Positions 1 to 8,335 of a stretch of DNA of 64,000 bases are shown in pieces. The DNA is taken from contig JAWKWL010000004.1 of the NCBI GenBank assembly GCA_041397525.1, positions 1 through 64,000 on the forward strand, read 5' to 3'. Below the pieces are notes generated by a model. It was not told where the DNA came from. It was given only the letters and a program-made list of their open reading frames with translations, and did no database searches. Origin of the DNA: BOKV01 sp041397525. Its GTDB lineage: Bacteria; Pseudomonadota; Alphaproteobacteria; Rhizobiales; Rhizobiaceae. Position 1 is the first letter of the stretch; every line of letters begins with the position of its first letter. The position numbers and the translations under genes are program-made.

Positions 1-1047
1 ATGGACACTTTCATCACCAGCTATGTGATCCCCGGTGCCATCATGGTGGCTCAGAGCCTGCTGCTGCTTGTCGCCCTGCTGATCTTCATCGCCTATATCC
101 TGTATGCGGACCGCAAGATCTGGGCGGCAGTGCAACTGCGTCGCGGGCCGAACGTGGTTGGTCCCTGGGGGCTGTTCCAGTCCTTCGCCGACTTGCTGAA
201 ATTCGTGTTCAAGGAACCGGTCATTCCCGCGACCTCCTCGAAAACGGTGTTCCTGCTGGCGCCGCTGGTATCAGTGACACTGGCATTGGCGACTTGGGCG
301 GTGATCCCGTTCAACGAGAACTGGGTGATTGCCAATATCAATATCGGCATCCTGTATATTTTTGCGATTTCCTCGCTCGAAGTGTACGGAATCATCATGG
401 GTGGCTGGGCATCCAACTCGAAATATGCGTTCCTTGGCGCTCTGCGTTCGGCGGCCCAGATGGTTTCCTATGAAGTTTCCATCGGTTTCGTTATCATCAC
501 GGTTCTGCTGTGCGTCGGCTCGCTGAATCTCACCGATATCGTCATGAGCCAACAGGACGGCGTTGGCACGATGATGGGCCTGCCGGGTTCGTTCCTGGAC
601 TGGCACTGGCTGGCGTTGTTCCCGATGTTCGTGATCTTCTTCATCTCTGCGCTTGCCGAAACCAACCGTCCACCCTTCGATCTGCCGGAAGCGGAATCCG
701 AACTGGTTGCCGGTTTCATGGTTGAATATGGCTCGACGCCGTACATGATGTTCATGCTGGGTGAATATGCCGCCATCTGCCTGATGTGCGCGCTGACGAC
801 AATCCTGTTCCTCGGAGGCTGGCTGCCGCCCTTCGCCTTTGCACCGTTCACCTGGGTTCCAGGCGTTGTCTGGTTCATTCTCAAGGCCTGCATGGTGTTC
901 TTCATGTTCTCGATGGTGAAGGCATTTGTTCCGCGCTACCGCTATGACCAGTTGATGCGCCTTGGCTGGAAAGTGTTCCTGCCAATCTCGCTTGCCATGG
1001 TGGTTGTGGTTGCGACCGTACTCCAGATCACGGGATGGGCAGCATGA
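1..1047 (+). CDS. nuoH: NADH-quinone oxidoreductase subunit H
   Basis: Membrane-arm subunit of respiratory complex I, at the junction with the peripheral arm and forming part of the quinone channel. The 348-residue protein has about eight hydrophobic segments and two family hallmarks: the N-terminal loop ADRKIWAAVQLRRGPNVVGP (about residues 36-55) and the acidic quinone-site loop ETNRPPFDLPEAESELVAG (about 219-237). The length is normal for the family. The window begins exactly at its ATG, so the promoter and the upstream nuoA-G genes are out of view. Its stop overlaps the nuoI start as ATGA, which implies translational coupling. Confidence 0.97.
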   Translation: MDTFITSYVIPGAIMVAQSLLLLVALLIFIAYILYADRKIWAAVQLRRGPNVVGPWGLFQSFADLLKFVFKEPVIPATSSKTVFLLAPLVSVTLALATWAVIPFNENWVIANINIGILYIFAISSLEVYGIIMGGWASNSKYAFLGALRSAAQMVSYEVSIGFVIITVLLCVGSLNLTDIVMSQQDGVGTMMGLPGSFLDWHWLALFPMFVIFFISALAETNRPPFDLPEAESELVAGFMVEYGSTPYMMFMLGEYAAICLMCALTTILFLGGWLPPFAFAPFTWVPGVVWFILKACMVFFMFSMVKAFVPRYRYDQLMRLGWKVFLPISLAMVVVVATVLQITGWAA

Positions 1048-1535
1048 GCATGATCGCCAGAACCGCGAAGTCCTTTCTGCTTTCGGAATTCGTTTCGGCA
1101 TTCGTCTTGTCGATGCGCTATTTCTTCAAGCCCAAGGCAACCATCAACTATCCGTTCGAAAAGGGACCGGTAAGCCCGCGCTTCCGCGGCGAACATGCGT
1201 TGCGTCGCTATCCCAATGGCGAAGAGCGTTGCATTGCATGCAAGTTGTGCGAGGCGATCTGCCCGGCGCAGGCAATCACCATCGAGGCTGGCCCGCGCCG
1301 CAATGACGGCACGCGGCGCACGGTTCGCTACGACATTGACATGGTGAAGTGCATCTATTGCGGATTCTGCCAGGAAGCATGCCCGGTTGACGCCATTGTT
1401 GAAGGTCCGAATTTCGAATTCGCGACGGAGACACGGGAAGAATTGTATTACGACAAGGACAAGCTGCTGGCGAATGGCGACCGCTGGGAACGCGAAATCG
1501 CTCGCAATATTGCCATCGACTCGCCGTGGCGCTGA
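1044..1535 (+). CDS. nuoI: NADH-quinone oxidoreductase subunit I
   Basis: Ferredoxin-like subunit carrying two [4Fe-4S] clusters (N6a and N6b) that pass electrons towards quinone in complex I. Two CxxCxxCxxxCP motifs are visible: CIACKLCEAICP (Cys63, 66, 69, 73) and CIYCGFCQEACP (Cys103, 106, 109, 113). I chose the ATG at 1044, which overlaps the nuoH stop as ATGA and gives the usual 163 residues; an in-frame ATG at 1035 would add three. The N-terminal amphipathic stretch fits attachment to the membrane domain. Confidence 0.96.
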   Translation: MSMIARTAKSFLLSEFVSAFVLSMRYFFKPKATINYPFEKGPVSPRFRGEHALRRYPNGEERCIACKLCEAICPAQAITIEAGPRRNDGTRRTVRYDIDMVKCIYCGFCQEACPVDAIVEGPNFEFATETREELYYDKDKLLANGDRWEREIARNIAIDSPWR

Positions 1536-1571
1536 TGCGCAGACGGGAACAGGGAAACAGGAAGAACTGAA

Positions 1572-2198
1572 ATGGGCTCGACAGGGGTATTACCGGCGAT
1601 CTTTTTCTACTTGTTCGCCACGATCACGGTCGCATCGGCCTTCATGGTGATTGCCTCGCGCAATCCCGTACATTCTGTGCTGTTCCTGATCCTGGCTTTC
1701 GTCAATGCCGCGGGACTGTTCATGCTGGCCGGTGCCGAATTCCTCGCCATGCTGCTGATCGTGGTCTATGTCGGCGCGGTCGCGGTGCTGTTCCTGTTCG
1801 TGGTGATGATGCTTGATGTCGACTTTGCCGAACTGCGCGAAGGCTTCCTGCAATACCTTCCGGTGGGTGGGTTGATCGGCGTAATCGTGCTCATCGAATT
1901 GCTGGCGGTCGCGGGCGGTTGGGTATTGGCGCCAGGCGCTGCCGGTGACAGCACGCAGCCGATCCCGGACATGGGCCAGGTATCCAACATCCAGGCGCTC
2001 GGCGACATCCTGTACACAAAATACTTCGTCTTCTTCCAGATATCCGGGCTGATATTGCTGGTGGCAATGATCGGCGCAATCGTGCTGACGCTGCGCCACA
2101 AGCCGAATGTGCGCCGTCAGGATATTTCGCGGCAGGTGGCGCGTACACCTGAAACGGCAATTGAAATCGTCAAGGTTGAAAGCGGCAAGGGTATCTGA
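1572..2198 (+). CDS. nuoJ: NADH-quinone oxidoreductase subunit J
   Basis: Small integral membrane subunit of complex I, 208 residues with about five transmembrane helices. The segment ASRNPVHSVLFLILAFVNAA and the following LAMLLIVVYVGAVAVLFLFV are characteristic of NuoJ; the latter holds the pi-bulge helix region thought to couple quinone reduction to proton pumping. It starts at an ATG behind AGGAAG, 36 bases after nuoI. The hydrophilic C-terminus after about residue 170 is ordinary for alphaproteobacterial NuoJ. Confidence 0.96.
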   Translation: MGSTGVLPAIFFYLFATITVASAFMVIASRNPVHSVLFLILAFVNAAGLFMLAGAEFLAMLLIVVYVGAVAVLFLFVVMMLDVDFAELREGFLQYLPVGGLIGVIVLIELLAVAGGWVLAPGAAGDSTQPIPDMGQVSNIQALGDILYTKYFVFFQISGLILLVAMIGAIVLTLRHKPNVRRQDISRQVARTPETAIEIVKVESGKGI

Positions 2199-2249
2199 AC
2201 CGGAAAACGTGTCCGGCTTGAGCCCGGTCCGAAAGGCAAAGCAAGAACC

Positions 2250-2558
2250 ATGGAAATCGGAATTTCCCATTATCTGTCAGTCAGCGCGATGCTTTTCACC
2301 ATCGGCATGCTTGGCATTTTCCTGAACAAGAAAAACATCATCATCATCCTGATGTCGGTGGAACTGATCCTGTTGTCGGTAAACCTCAACTTCGTTGCTT
2401 TCAGCCACGCGCTCAATGACCTGATGGGCCAGGTATTTGCGCTGTTCGTACTGACCGTGGCGGCAGCGGAAGCGGCCATCGGACTTGCGATCCTGGTGGT
2501 GTTCTTCCGCAATCGCGGCTCCATCGCGGTTGAAGACGTCAACATGATGAAGGGCTGA
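2250..2558 (+). CDS. nuoK: NADH-quinone oxidoreductase subunit K
   Basis: Three-helix membrane subunit of complex I, related to MrpC of Na+/H+ antiporters. The 102 residues are the usual length. Both intramembrane glutamates needed for proton transfer are present at Glu38 (in MSVELILLSVNLN) and Glu74 (in AAAEAAIGLA), matching E36 and E72 of the E. coli protein. The 51-base gap after nuoJ is the longest in this part of the operon and contains a CCGG-flanked imperfect repeat of no clear function. Confidence 0.96.
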   Translation: MEIGISHYLSVSAMLFTIGMLGIFLNKKNIIIILMSVELILLSVNLNFVAFSHALNDLMGQVFALFVLTVAAAEAAIGLAILVVFFRNRGSIAVEDVNMMKG

Positions 2559-2568
2559 GGCGGGCGCC

Positions 2569-4578
2569 ATGTATCAAGCAATCGTATTCCTGCCGCTGCT
2601 GGGCTTTCTGCTCGCGGGCCTGTTTCCCAAGTCGCTTGGCGTCAAGGGCTGCGAATATGTGACGAGCGGATTTCTGATCATCGCCGTCGTGCTTTCGTGG
2701 ATCGCGTTTCTGAGTTTCGGCTTCAGCGACAGCGAGCCCTTTACCGTGCCGGTGATGAAATGGGTCGATGTCGGTGCGCTGTCGGTAAACTGGGCCTTCC
2801 GGATCGATACGCTCACCGTGGTAATGCTGGTTGTCGTCAACACGGTGTCGAGCCTGGTGCATGTCTATTCGATCGGCTACATGCATCACGATCCGCATCG
2901 TCCACGCTTCTTTGCCTATCTGTCGCTGTTCACTTTCGCCATGCTGATGCTGGTAACCTCTGACAACCTGCTGCAGATGTTCTTCGGCTGGGAAGGAGTG
3001 GGCCTTGCGTCCTATCTGCTGATCGGTTTCTGGTTCAAGAAACCATCTGCCAATGCAGCGGCGATGAAGGCTTTCATCGTAAACCGTGTTGGTGATTTCG
3101 GCTTTGCGCTCGGCATTTTCGGCGTGTTCATGCTGTTCAATTCCATCGAATTCTCGACGATCTTTGCCAATGCGGCAGGCTTCGTGCATGTCGAGGGAGG
3201 CGCGCATGGCGAACCGGTGATGAACTTCCTCGGTTATTCACTGGAGAAGGCTGATGCGTTGACCGTGGTCTGTGTGCTGCTGTTCATGGGCGCGATGGGC
3301 AAGTCGGCACAGTTCCTCCTGCACACATGGCTGCCGGATGCGATGGAAGGCCCGACACCGGTCTCCGCGTTGATCCATGCGGCGACCATGGTGACGGCGG
3401 GCGTATTCCTGGTGGCACGCATGTCGCCGATCTTCGAGTATTCGCACACGGCGCTCACCATTGTCACGATCATTGGCGCGACGACCGCGTTCTTTGCTGC
3501 GACCGTTGGCCTCGTGCAGAACGACATCAAGCGTGTGATTGCCTATTCGACCTGCTCCCAGCTTGGTTACATGTTCGCTGCGCTTGGCGTTGGTGCCTAT
3601 GGCGCAGCGGTGTTCCATCTCTTCACACATGCGTTCTTCAAGGCGCTGTTGTTCCTGGGGGCGGGTTCTGTCATCCACGCGGTTTCCGATGAGCAGGACA
3701 TGCGCCGCATGGGTGGTTTGCGCGGGTATATTCCTGCGACCTACTGGATGATGATCATCGGCACCGTGGCTCTGACCGGGCTAGGCATTCCTGGCACCAT
3801 TCTGGGCACGGCAGGCTTCTTCTCGAAGGATGCGATCATCGAAAGCGTTTATGCTGCGCATAATCCGGCGGCAGGCTATGCGTTCACGCTGCTGGTGGTG
3901 GCCGCACTTTTCACCAGCTTCTATTCCTGGCGTCTGGTGTTCATGACATTCCACGGCAAGCCGCGCGCGTCCGCAGAGGTCATGGACCACATCCACGAGT
4001 CGCCGAGGGTCATGCTGGTACCGCTCTACATCCTGGCGGCAGGCGCGCTGCTGGCCGGTGTTGTCTTTCATGGTTCCTTCATCGGCCATGAGGCGGAGCT
4101 GCACAACGAGGCATGGTATAACGGCTTCTGGAAGACGGCACTCTTTGCCGGGCCGGAAAACCAGATACTGGAGCATTTCCACCATGTGCCGTTGATGGTG
4201 AAACTGTCACCCTTCATCATGATGGTGATCGGCTTCGTGCTTGCCTGGTACCTGTATATCCGTCGGCCTGAACTTCCGAAGGAAATTGCAAAGTCGCAGC
4301 CTGCACTTTACGCGTTCCTGCTCAACAAGTGGTATTTCGACGAGATCTACGACTTCCTGTTTGTACGTCCTGCGAAAGCCATTGGCCGTTTCCTCTGGAA
4401 GAAGGGCGATGGCTGGCTCATTGACGGTTTCGGGCCAGACGGGGTTTCAGCACGCGTTCTTGATGTAACGAGCCGCGTGGTTCGCTTGCAAAGCGGTTAT
4501 CTGTATCACTATGCATTTGCCATGCTCATCGGCATTGCCGCGCTCATCACCTGGGCGATGTTTGGAGGAGTTCAGTGA
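2569..4578 (+). CDS. nuoL: NADH-quinone oxidoreductase subunit L
   Basis: Largest antiporter-like, proton-pumping subunit of complex I, 669 residues with many hydrophobic helices. Diagnostic parts are FGWEGVGLASYLLIGFWF, with the conserved TM5 glutamate near residue 144, and the TM7 region QFLLHTWLPDAMEGPTPVSA (about 246-265). The C-terminal part (about 530-669) corresponds to the long lateral helix and terminal anchor. It begins 10 bases after nuoK and runs into nuoM with a TGATG stop/start overlap. Confidence 0.97.
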   Translation: MYQAIVFLPLLGFLLAGLFPKSLGVKGCEYVTSGFLIIAVVLSWIAFLSFGFSDSEPFTVPVMKWVDVGALSVNWAFRIDTLTVVMLVVVNTVSSLVHVYSIGYMHHDPHRPRFFAYLSLFTFAMLMLVTSDNLLQMFFGWEGVGLASYLLIGFWFKKPSANAAAMKAFIVNRVGDFGFALGIFGVFMLFNSIEFSTIFANAAGFVHVEGGAHGEPVMNFLGYSLEKADALTVVCVLLFMGAMGKSAQFLLHTWLPDAMEGPTPVSALIHAATMVTAGVFLVARMSPIFEYSHTALTIVTIIGATTAFFAATVGLVQNDIKRVIAYSTCSQLGYMFAALGVGAYGAAVFHLFTHAFFKALLFLGAGSVIHAVSDEQDMRRMGGLRGYIPATYWMMIIGTVALTGLGIPGTILGTAGFFSKDAIIESVYAAHNPAAGYAFTLLVVAALFTSFYSWRLVFMTFHGKPRASAEVMDHIHESPRVMLVPLYILAAGALLAGVVFHGSFIGHEAELHNEAWYNGFWKTALFAGPENQILEHFHHVPLMVKLSPFIMMVIGFVLAWYLYIRRPELPKEIAKSQPALYAFLLNKWYFDEIYDFLFVRPAKAIGRFLWKKGDGWLIDGFGPDGVSARVLDVTSRVVRLQSGYLYHYAFAMLIGIAALITWAMFGGVQ

Positions 4579-6092
4579 TGAGCAACTGGCCAATTCTCCT
4601 TTCGGTTGTCACCTTCCTTCCGGCCTTCGGTGCGCTGATCATCCTTCTGATCAAGGATGAGGGCGAGATCGCCAAGCGCAACATCCGAAATGTGGCGTTC
4701 TTTGCGACGCTTGCGACGCTGGTCGTCTCAATGTTCATCTGGGGTGGGTTCGACACCACCAATCCCGGCTTCCAGTTTGTGGAAAAGAAACCGTGGATTG
4801 GCAATTTCATGAGCTATCACATGGGGGTGGACGGCATTTCGATGCTGTTTGTCATCCTCACCACGTTCCTGATGCCGTTCTGCATCCGCGCCAGCTGGGG
4901 CGTGGACAAGCGGGTCAAGGAATACATGATTGCCTTCCTGCTTCTGGAAACCTTCATGATCGGCGTGTTCTGCGCGCTTGACCTGATGCTGTTTTACATT
5001 TTCTTCGAAGCGGGCCTCATTCCGATGTTCATCATCATCGGCGTGTGGGGTGGAAAGCGCCGCGTTTATGCGAGCTTCAAGTTCTTCCTCTATACGCTGC
5101 TTGGCTCGGTTCTGATGCTGCTCGCGATGATGGCCATGTATTGGCAGGCAGACACAACCGACATTCCAACACTGCTGACGCATTCCTTCCCGGCGCAAAT
5201 GCAGACCTGGCTATGGCTTGCGTTCTTTGCTTCCTTCGCGGTGAAAATGCCGATGTGGCCAGTGCATACCTGGCTTCCGGATGCGCATGTGGAAGCGCCA
5301 ACAGCTGGTTCGGTCATTCTGGCGGCAGTTCTGTTGAAGATGGGCGGTTACGGCTTCCTTCGGTTCTCGCTGCCCATGTTCCCGCTCGCAAGTGCCGAAT
5401 TTGCGCCACTTGTCTATACGCTGTCGATAGTGGCGATCATCTATACGTCACTCGTTGCGCTGATGCAGGAAGACATCAAGAAACTGATCGCCTATTCTTC
5501 GGTCGCGCATATGGGATATGTCACGCTCGGCATCTTCACGGCCAATGTCTATGGCGTGCAGGGTGCCATATACCAGATGTTGTCGCATGGTCTGGTGTCG
5601 GGAGCCCTGTTTCTTTGCGTCGGGGTCATCTACGACCGGATGCATACGCGTGAGATCGCGGCCTATGGCGGGCTGGTCAACCGGATGCCGAAATATGCAA
5701 CCGTGTTCCTGATCTTCACCATGGCGAATGTCGGCCTGCCTGGAACATCCGGATTTGTCGGCGAGTTCATGGTGCTGCTTGGCGCATTCGAAGCCAATAC
5801 CTGGCTTGCTTTCTTCGCGACCACCGGAGTGGTGCTGTCAGCAGCCTATGCACTGTGGCTTTATCGCCGGGTGGTGTTCGGCGCTCTCGACAAGGAGTCG
5901 CTCAAATCCATTCTCGACCTTTCGCGCCGCGAGCGTGAAATCCTTTTCCCGCTTGTGGCACTGGTAATCTTCTTCGGCGTGTATCCGACGCCGGTATTCA
6001 ATGTGACGGCAGCTTCTGTCGAGGCGTTGTTGAAGAACTATCATGCCGCCCTGGAAGCTGCAGGCCAGGTGGCCGCAGTTGCAACGCATTAG
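4578..6092 (+). CDS. nuoM: NADH-quinone oxidoreductase subunit M
   Basis: Second antiporter-like, proton-pumping subunit of complex I. The helix YIFFEAGLIPMFIIIGVWGG carries the conserved glutamate near residue 143, and VHTWLPDAHVEAPTAGSVIL (about 230-249) is the TM7 signature. I chose the ATG at 4578, which overlaps the nuoL TGA (TGATG) and sits 7 bases behind a strong GGAGGAG; the GTG at 4575 is in frame but too close to that site. The result is 504 residues, normal for NuoM. Confidence 0.96.
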   Translation: MSNWPILLSVVTFLPAFGALIILLIKDEGEIAKRNIRNVAFFATLATLVVSMFIWGGFDTTNPGFQFVEKKPWIGNFMSYHMGVDGISMLFVILTTFLMPFCIRASWGVDKRVKEYMIAFLLLETFMIGVFCALDLMLFYIFFEAGLIPMFIIIGVWGGKRRVYASFKFFLYTLLGSVLMLLAMMAMYWQADTTDIPTLLTHSFPAQMQTWLWLAFFASFAVKMPMWPVHTWLPDAHVEAPTAGSVILAAVLLKMGGYGFLRFSLPMFPLASAEFAPLVYTLSIVAIIYTSLVALMQEDIKKLIAYSSVAHMGYVTLGIFTANVYGVQGAIYQMLSHGLVSGALFLCVGVIYDRMHTREIAAYGGLVNRMPKYATVFLIFTMANVGLPGTSGFVGEFMVLLGAFEANTWLAFFATTGVVLSAAYALWLYRRVVFGALDKESLKSILDLSRREREILFPLVALVIFFGVYPTPVFNVTAASVEALLKNYHAALEAAGQVAAVATH

Positions 6093-6102
6093 AGACCGGA
6101 CC

Positions 6103-7554
6103 ATGAACCAGGCTTTGGAATTTTCCTCGATCACCCCCGATCTGGCACTGATGGCGCCGGAGCTGGTGCTTGCTGTTGGTGCGATGGTGCTGCTGATGCT
6201 GGGCGTGTTTCGGGGGCGCAACGCCAGTTCTTCCGTCACCGGTTTGGCGCTGGCGGTGCTGATCATCGCCGGTCTTTGGCTGGTGTGGTTCACGGACGAA
6301 GGCAGCGCCTTCAATGGCGCTTTCGTGATGGATCCGTTTGCGCGCTTCATGAAGGTTCTTGCGCTGACAGGATCGGCTGCGGCGATTGCGATGTCGGTTA
6401 CTTTCATGCGCCGCGAGAATTTCAACCTGTTTGAATATCCATTACTGATCATGCTCGCGACTACCGGCATGATGCTAATGATTTCGGCCAACAACCTGTT
6501 GTCGCTGTATCTCGGTCTCGAACTGCAGTCGCTGGCGCTTTACGTGGTCGCTGCGATCAACCGGGATTCGGTTCGCGCAACGGAAGCGGGGCTGAAATAT
6601 TTCGTACTGGGTGCCTTGTCCTCCGGCATGCTGCTTTACGGGATAACCCTGGTCTACGGGTTTACCGGGCATCTCGATTTCGAGGGGGTTGCCGCGACAA
6701 TTGCTGGCACAAGCCGCTCTGTCGGTTTGGTCTTCGGCCTGGTATTCATCCTTGCAGGACTTGCGTTCAAGATTTCAGCAGTACCGTTCCACATGTGGAC
6801 GCCTGATGTCTATGAAGGGGCGCCCACACCGGTCACGGCGTTTTTTGCGGCGGCTCCCAAGATTGCCGCCATGGCGTTGCTGGTGCGCGTCACGATGGAC
6901 GCATTCGAGCCTGTCACGCGCGACTGGCAGCAAATCATATCCTTCATCTCCATTGCCTCAATGGCGCTCGGTGCATTTGCTGCAATCGGGCAGACCAATA
7001 TCAAGCGGCTGATGGCCTATTCCTCGATCGGACACATGGGTTATGCACTGGTCGGCCTCGCAGCTGGTACGGCGGCAGGAATCAACGGCGTTGTCCTTTA
7101 CATGATGATCTATATGATCATGACGCTCGGCGCATTTGCGTGCATCCTTGCGATGAGGCGCAAGGAAGGCATGGTCGAGGACATTCGCGAGCTTGCCGGA
7201 CTTGCGTCAAGCAGCCCGGTGCTGGCACTGTTGCTGACGGCACTGATGTTTTCGCTTGCAGGAATTCCGCCACTCGCCGGCTTTTTTGCCAAATATTTCG
7301 TCTTCGTTGCAGCCATCGAGGCCAAGCTCTATGCATTGGCTGTGATCGGTGTTCTGGCCAGCGTCGTGGGCGCTTTCTACTATTTGCGCATCGTCAAGAT
7401 AATCTGGTTCGACAACAGCGATGAACGGTTCCTGCCGATGCCGGGCGAACTCAAGATCGTCCTTGGTCTGTCGGGCATGTTCGTGATCTTCTTCTATGTT
7501 TTCGCAGGCTACCTGATCGGGATAACAACCACTGCCGCAGCAACATTCTTCTGA
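6103..7554 (+). CDS. nuoN: NADH-quinone oxidoreductase subunit N
   Basis: Third antiporter-like subunit, closing the complex I operon. The 483-residue multi-spanning protein has the NuoN signatures LSLYLGLELQSLALYVVAA and FHMWTPDVYEGAPTPVTAFF (near residue 230). The open frame extends back to 6043 inside nuoM, but the ATG at 6103, 10 bases after nuoM, gives the family N-terminus. The neighbouring birA frame follows almost at once, so the operon may continue. Confidence 0.96.
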   Translation: MNQALEFSSITPDLALMAPELVLAVGAMVLLMLGVFRGRNASSSVTGLALAVLIIAGLWLVWFTDEGSAFNGAFVMDPFARFMKVLALTGSAAAIAMSVTFMRRENFNLFEYPLLIMLATTGMMLMISANNLLSLYLGLELQSLALYVVAAINRDSVRATEAGLKYFVLGALSSGMLLYGITLVYGFTGHLDFEGVAATIAGTSRSVGLVFGLVFILAGLAFKISAVPFHMWTPDVYEGAPTPVTAFFAAAPKIAAMALLVRVTMDAFEPVTRDWQQIISFISIASMALGAFAAIGQTNIKRLMAYSSIGHMGYALVGLAAGTAAGINGVVLYMMIYMIMTLGAFACILAMRRKEGMVEDIRELAGLASSSPVLALLLTALMFSLAGIPPLAGFFAKYFVFVAAIEAKLYALAVIGVLASVVGAFYYLRIVKIIWFDNSDERFLPMPGELKIVLGLSGMFVIFFYVFAGYLIGITTTAAATFF

Positions 7555-7594
7555 TAACGGGGGGGCGGTTCCTCCCGGCTACCGACTTCGTGTT

Positions 7595-8329
7595 GTGGAA
7601 GAGACAGCTTCCACCAACGCGGACTGTCTTGAAGCCGCGCGCGCTGGTGAGGCGGGAAATCTCTGGATAAGAGCGGCAAGGCAGACAGCCGGCAAAGGCA
7701 GCCGCGGCCGGGACTGGGTTTCAGTTGATGGCAACATGTATGCGTCAGTGTTGCTGGTTGATCCGGGCGAGCGCGAAAAACTTGCGGGCCTGACTTTTGT
7801 GACGGCATTGGCGGTTCGCGAAGCGATAGCCGAAATCGCCAGGGAAGCGCATGCAGTCAGGGACATCTCATTGAAATGGCCAAATGACGTTCTGGTATCA
7901 GGCAGAAAAGTCAGCGGCATCCTGCTCGAATGCCATGAATTCGAAGGAAAAACCTTTGTAATTGCCGGCATCGGCATCAATTGCGCAAATCATCCGCAGG
8001 ATACCCTGCATCGCGCAACGGATCTGCAGTCGGAAGGCATGTTCGCGACTCCTGAAATGGTGTTCGAACGGCTTGCCAGGCAGTACGGCGAACTGCTGCT
8101 GGTCTGGAACCGGGGTGAGGGCTTTGCTTCAATCCGGGAGAAGTGGCTTTCGGAAGCGTCGGGTCTTGGCGAACGCATTTACGTGAAGATGCCGGGTCGT
8201 GAGGTCTCCGGGATTTTTGAAACCATAGACCCGGACGGGTATATGAAACTGGAACTGGACGACGGAAGTCTGGTCAGGATTTCGGTTGGGGACATCTTCT
8301 TCAACCAGGCAAACCATACAGGGAATTGA
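7595..8329 (+). CDS. birA: Biotin-[acetyl-CoA-carboxylase] ligase
   Basis: Attaches biotin to the carrier domain of acetyl-CoA carboxylase by way of biotinyl-AMP. The protein has the ligase domain only, with no N-terminal repressor domain: the substrate loop RQTAGKGSRGRDW, the motif LKWPNDVLVSGRKVSGILLE and the C-terminal SH3-like beta domain are all present. The first ordinary start is GTG 7595, but codons just upstream read PPGYRLRVV, which looks like the conserved family N-terminus. The true start may therefore lie near 7532-7571 on an unusual codon, or a base may be wrong in the seven-G run at 7559-7565. Position after nuoN and before rnj is usual for Rhizobiales. Confidence 0.9.
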   Translation: MEETASTNADCLEAARAGEAGNLWIRAARQTAGKGSRGRDWVSVDGNMYASVLLVDPGEREKLAGLTFVTALAVREAIAEIAREAHAVRDISLKWPNDVLVSGRKVSGILLECHEFEGKTFVIAGIGINCANHPQDTLHRATDLQSEGMFATPEMVFERLARQYGELLLVWNRGEGFASIREKWLSEASGLGERIYVKMPGREVSGIFETIDPDGYMKLELDDGSLVRISVGDIFFNQANHTGN

Positions 8330-8335
8330 AAACAC

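Noticed and set aside
2199..2249. CCGG-flanked repeat between nuoJ and nuoK as a mobile palindromic element
   Set aside because: Too short and imperfect, and no second copy was noticed in the window.
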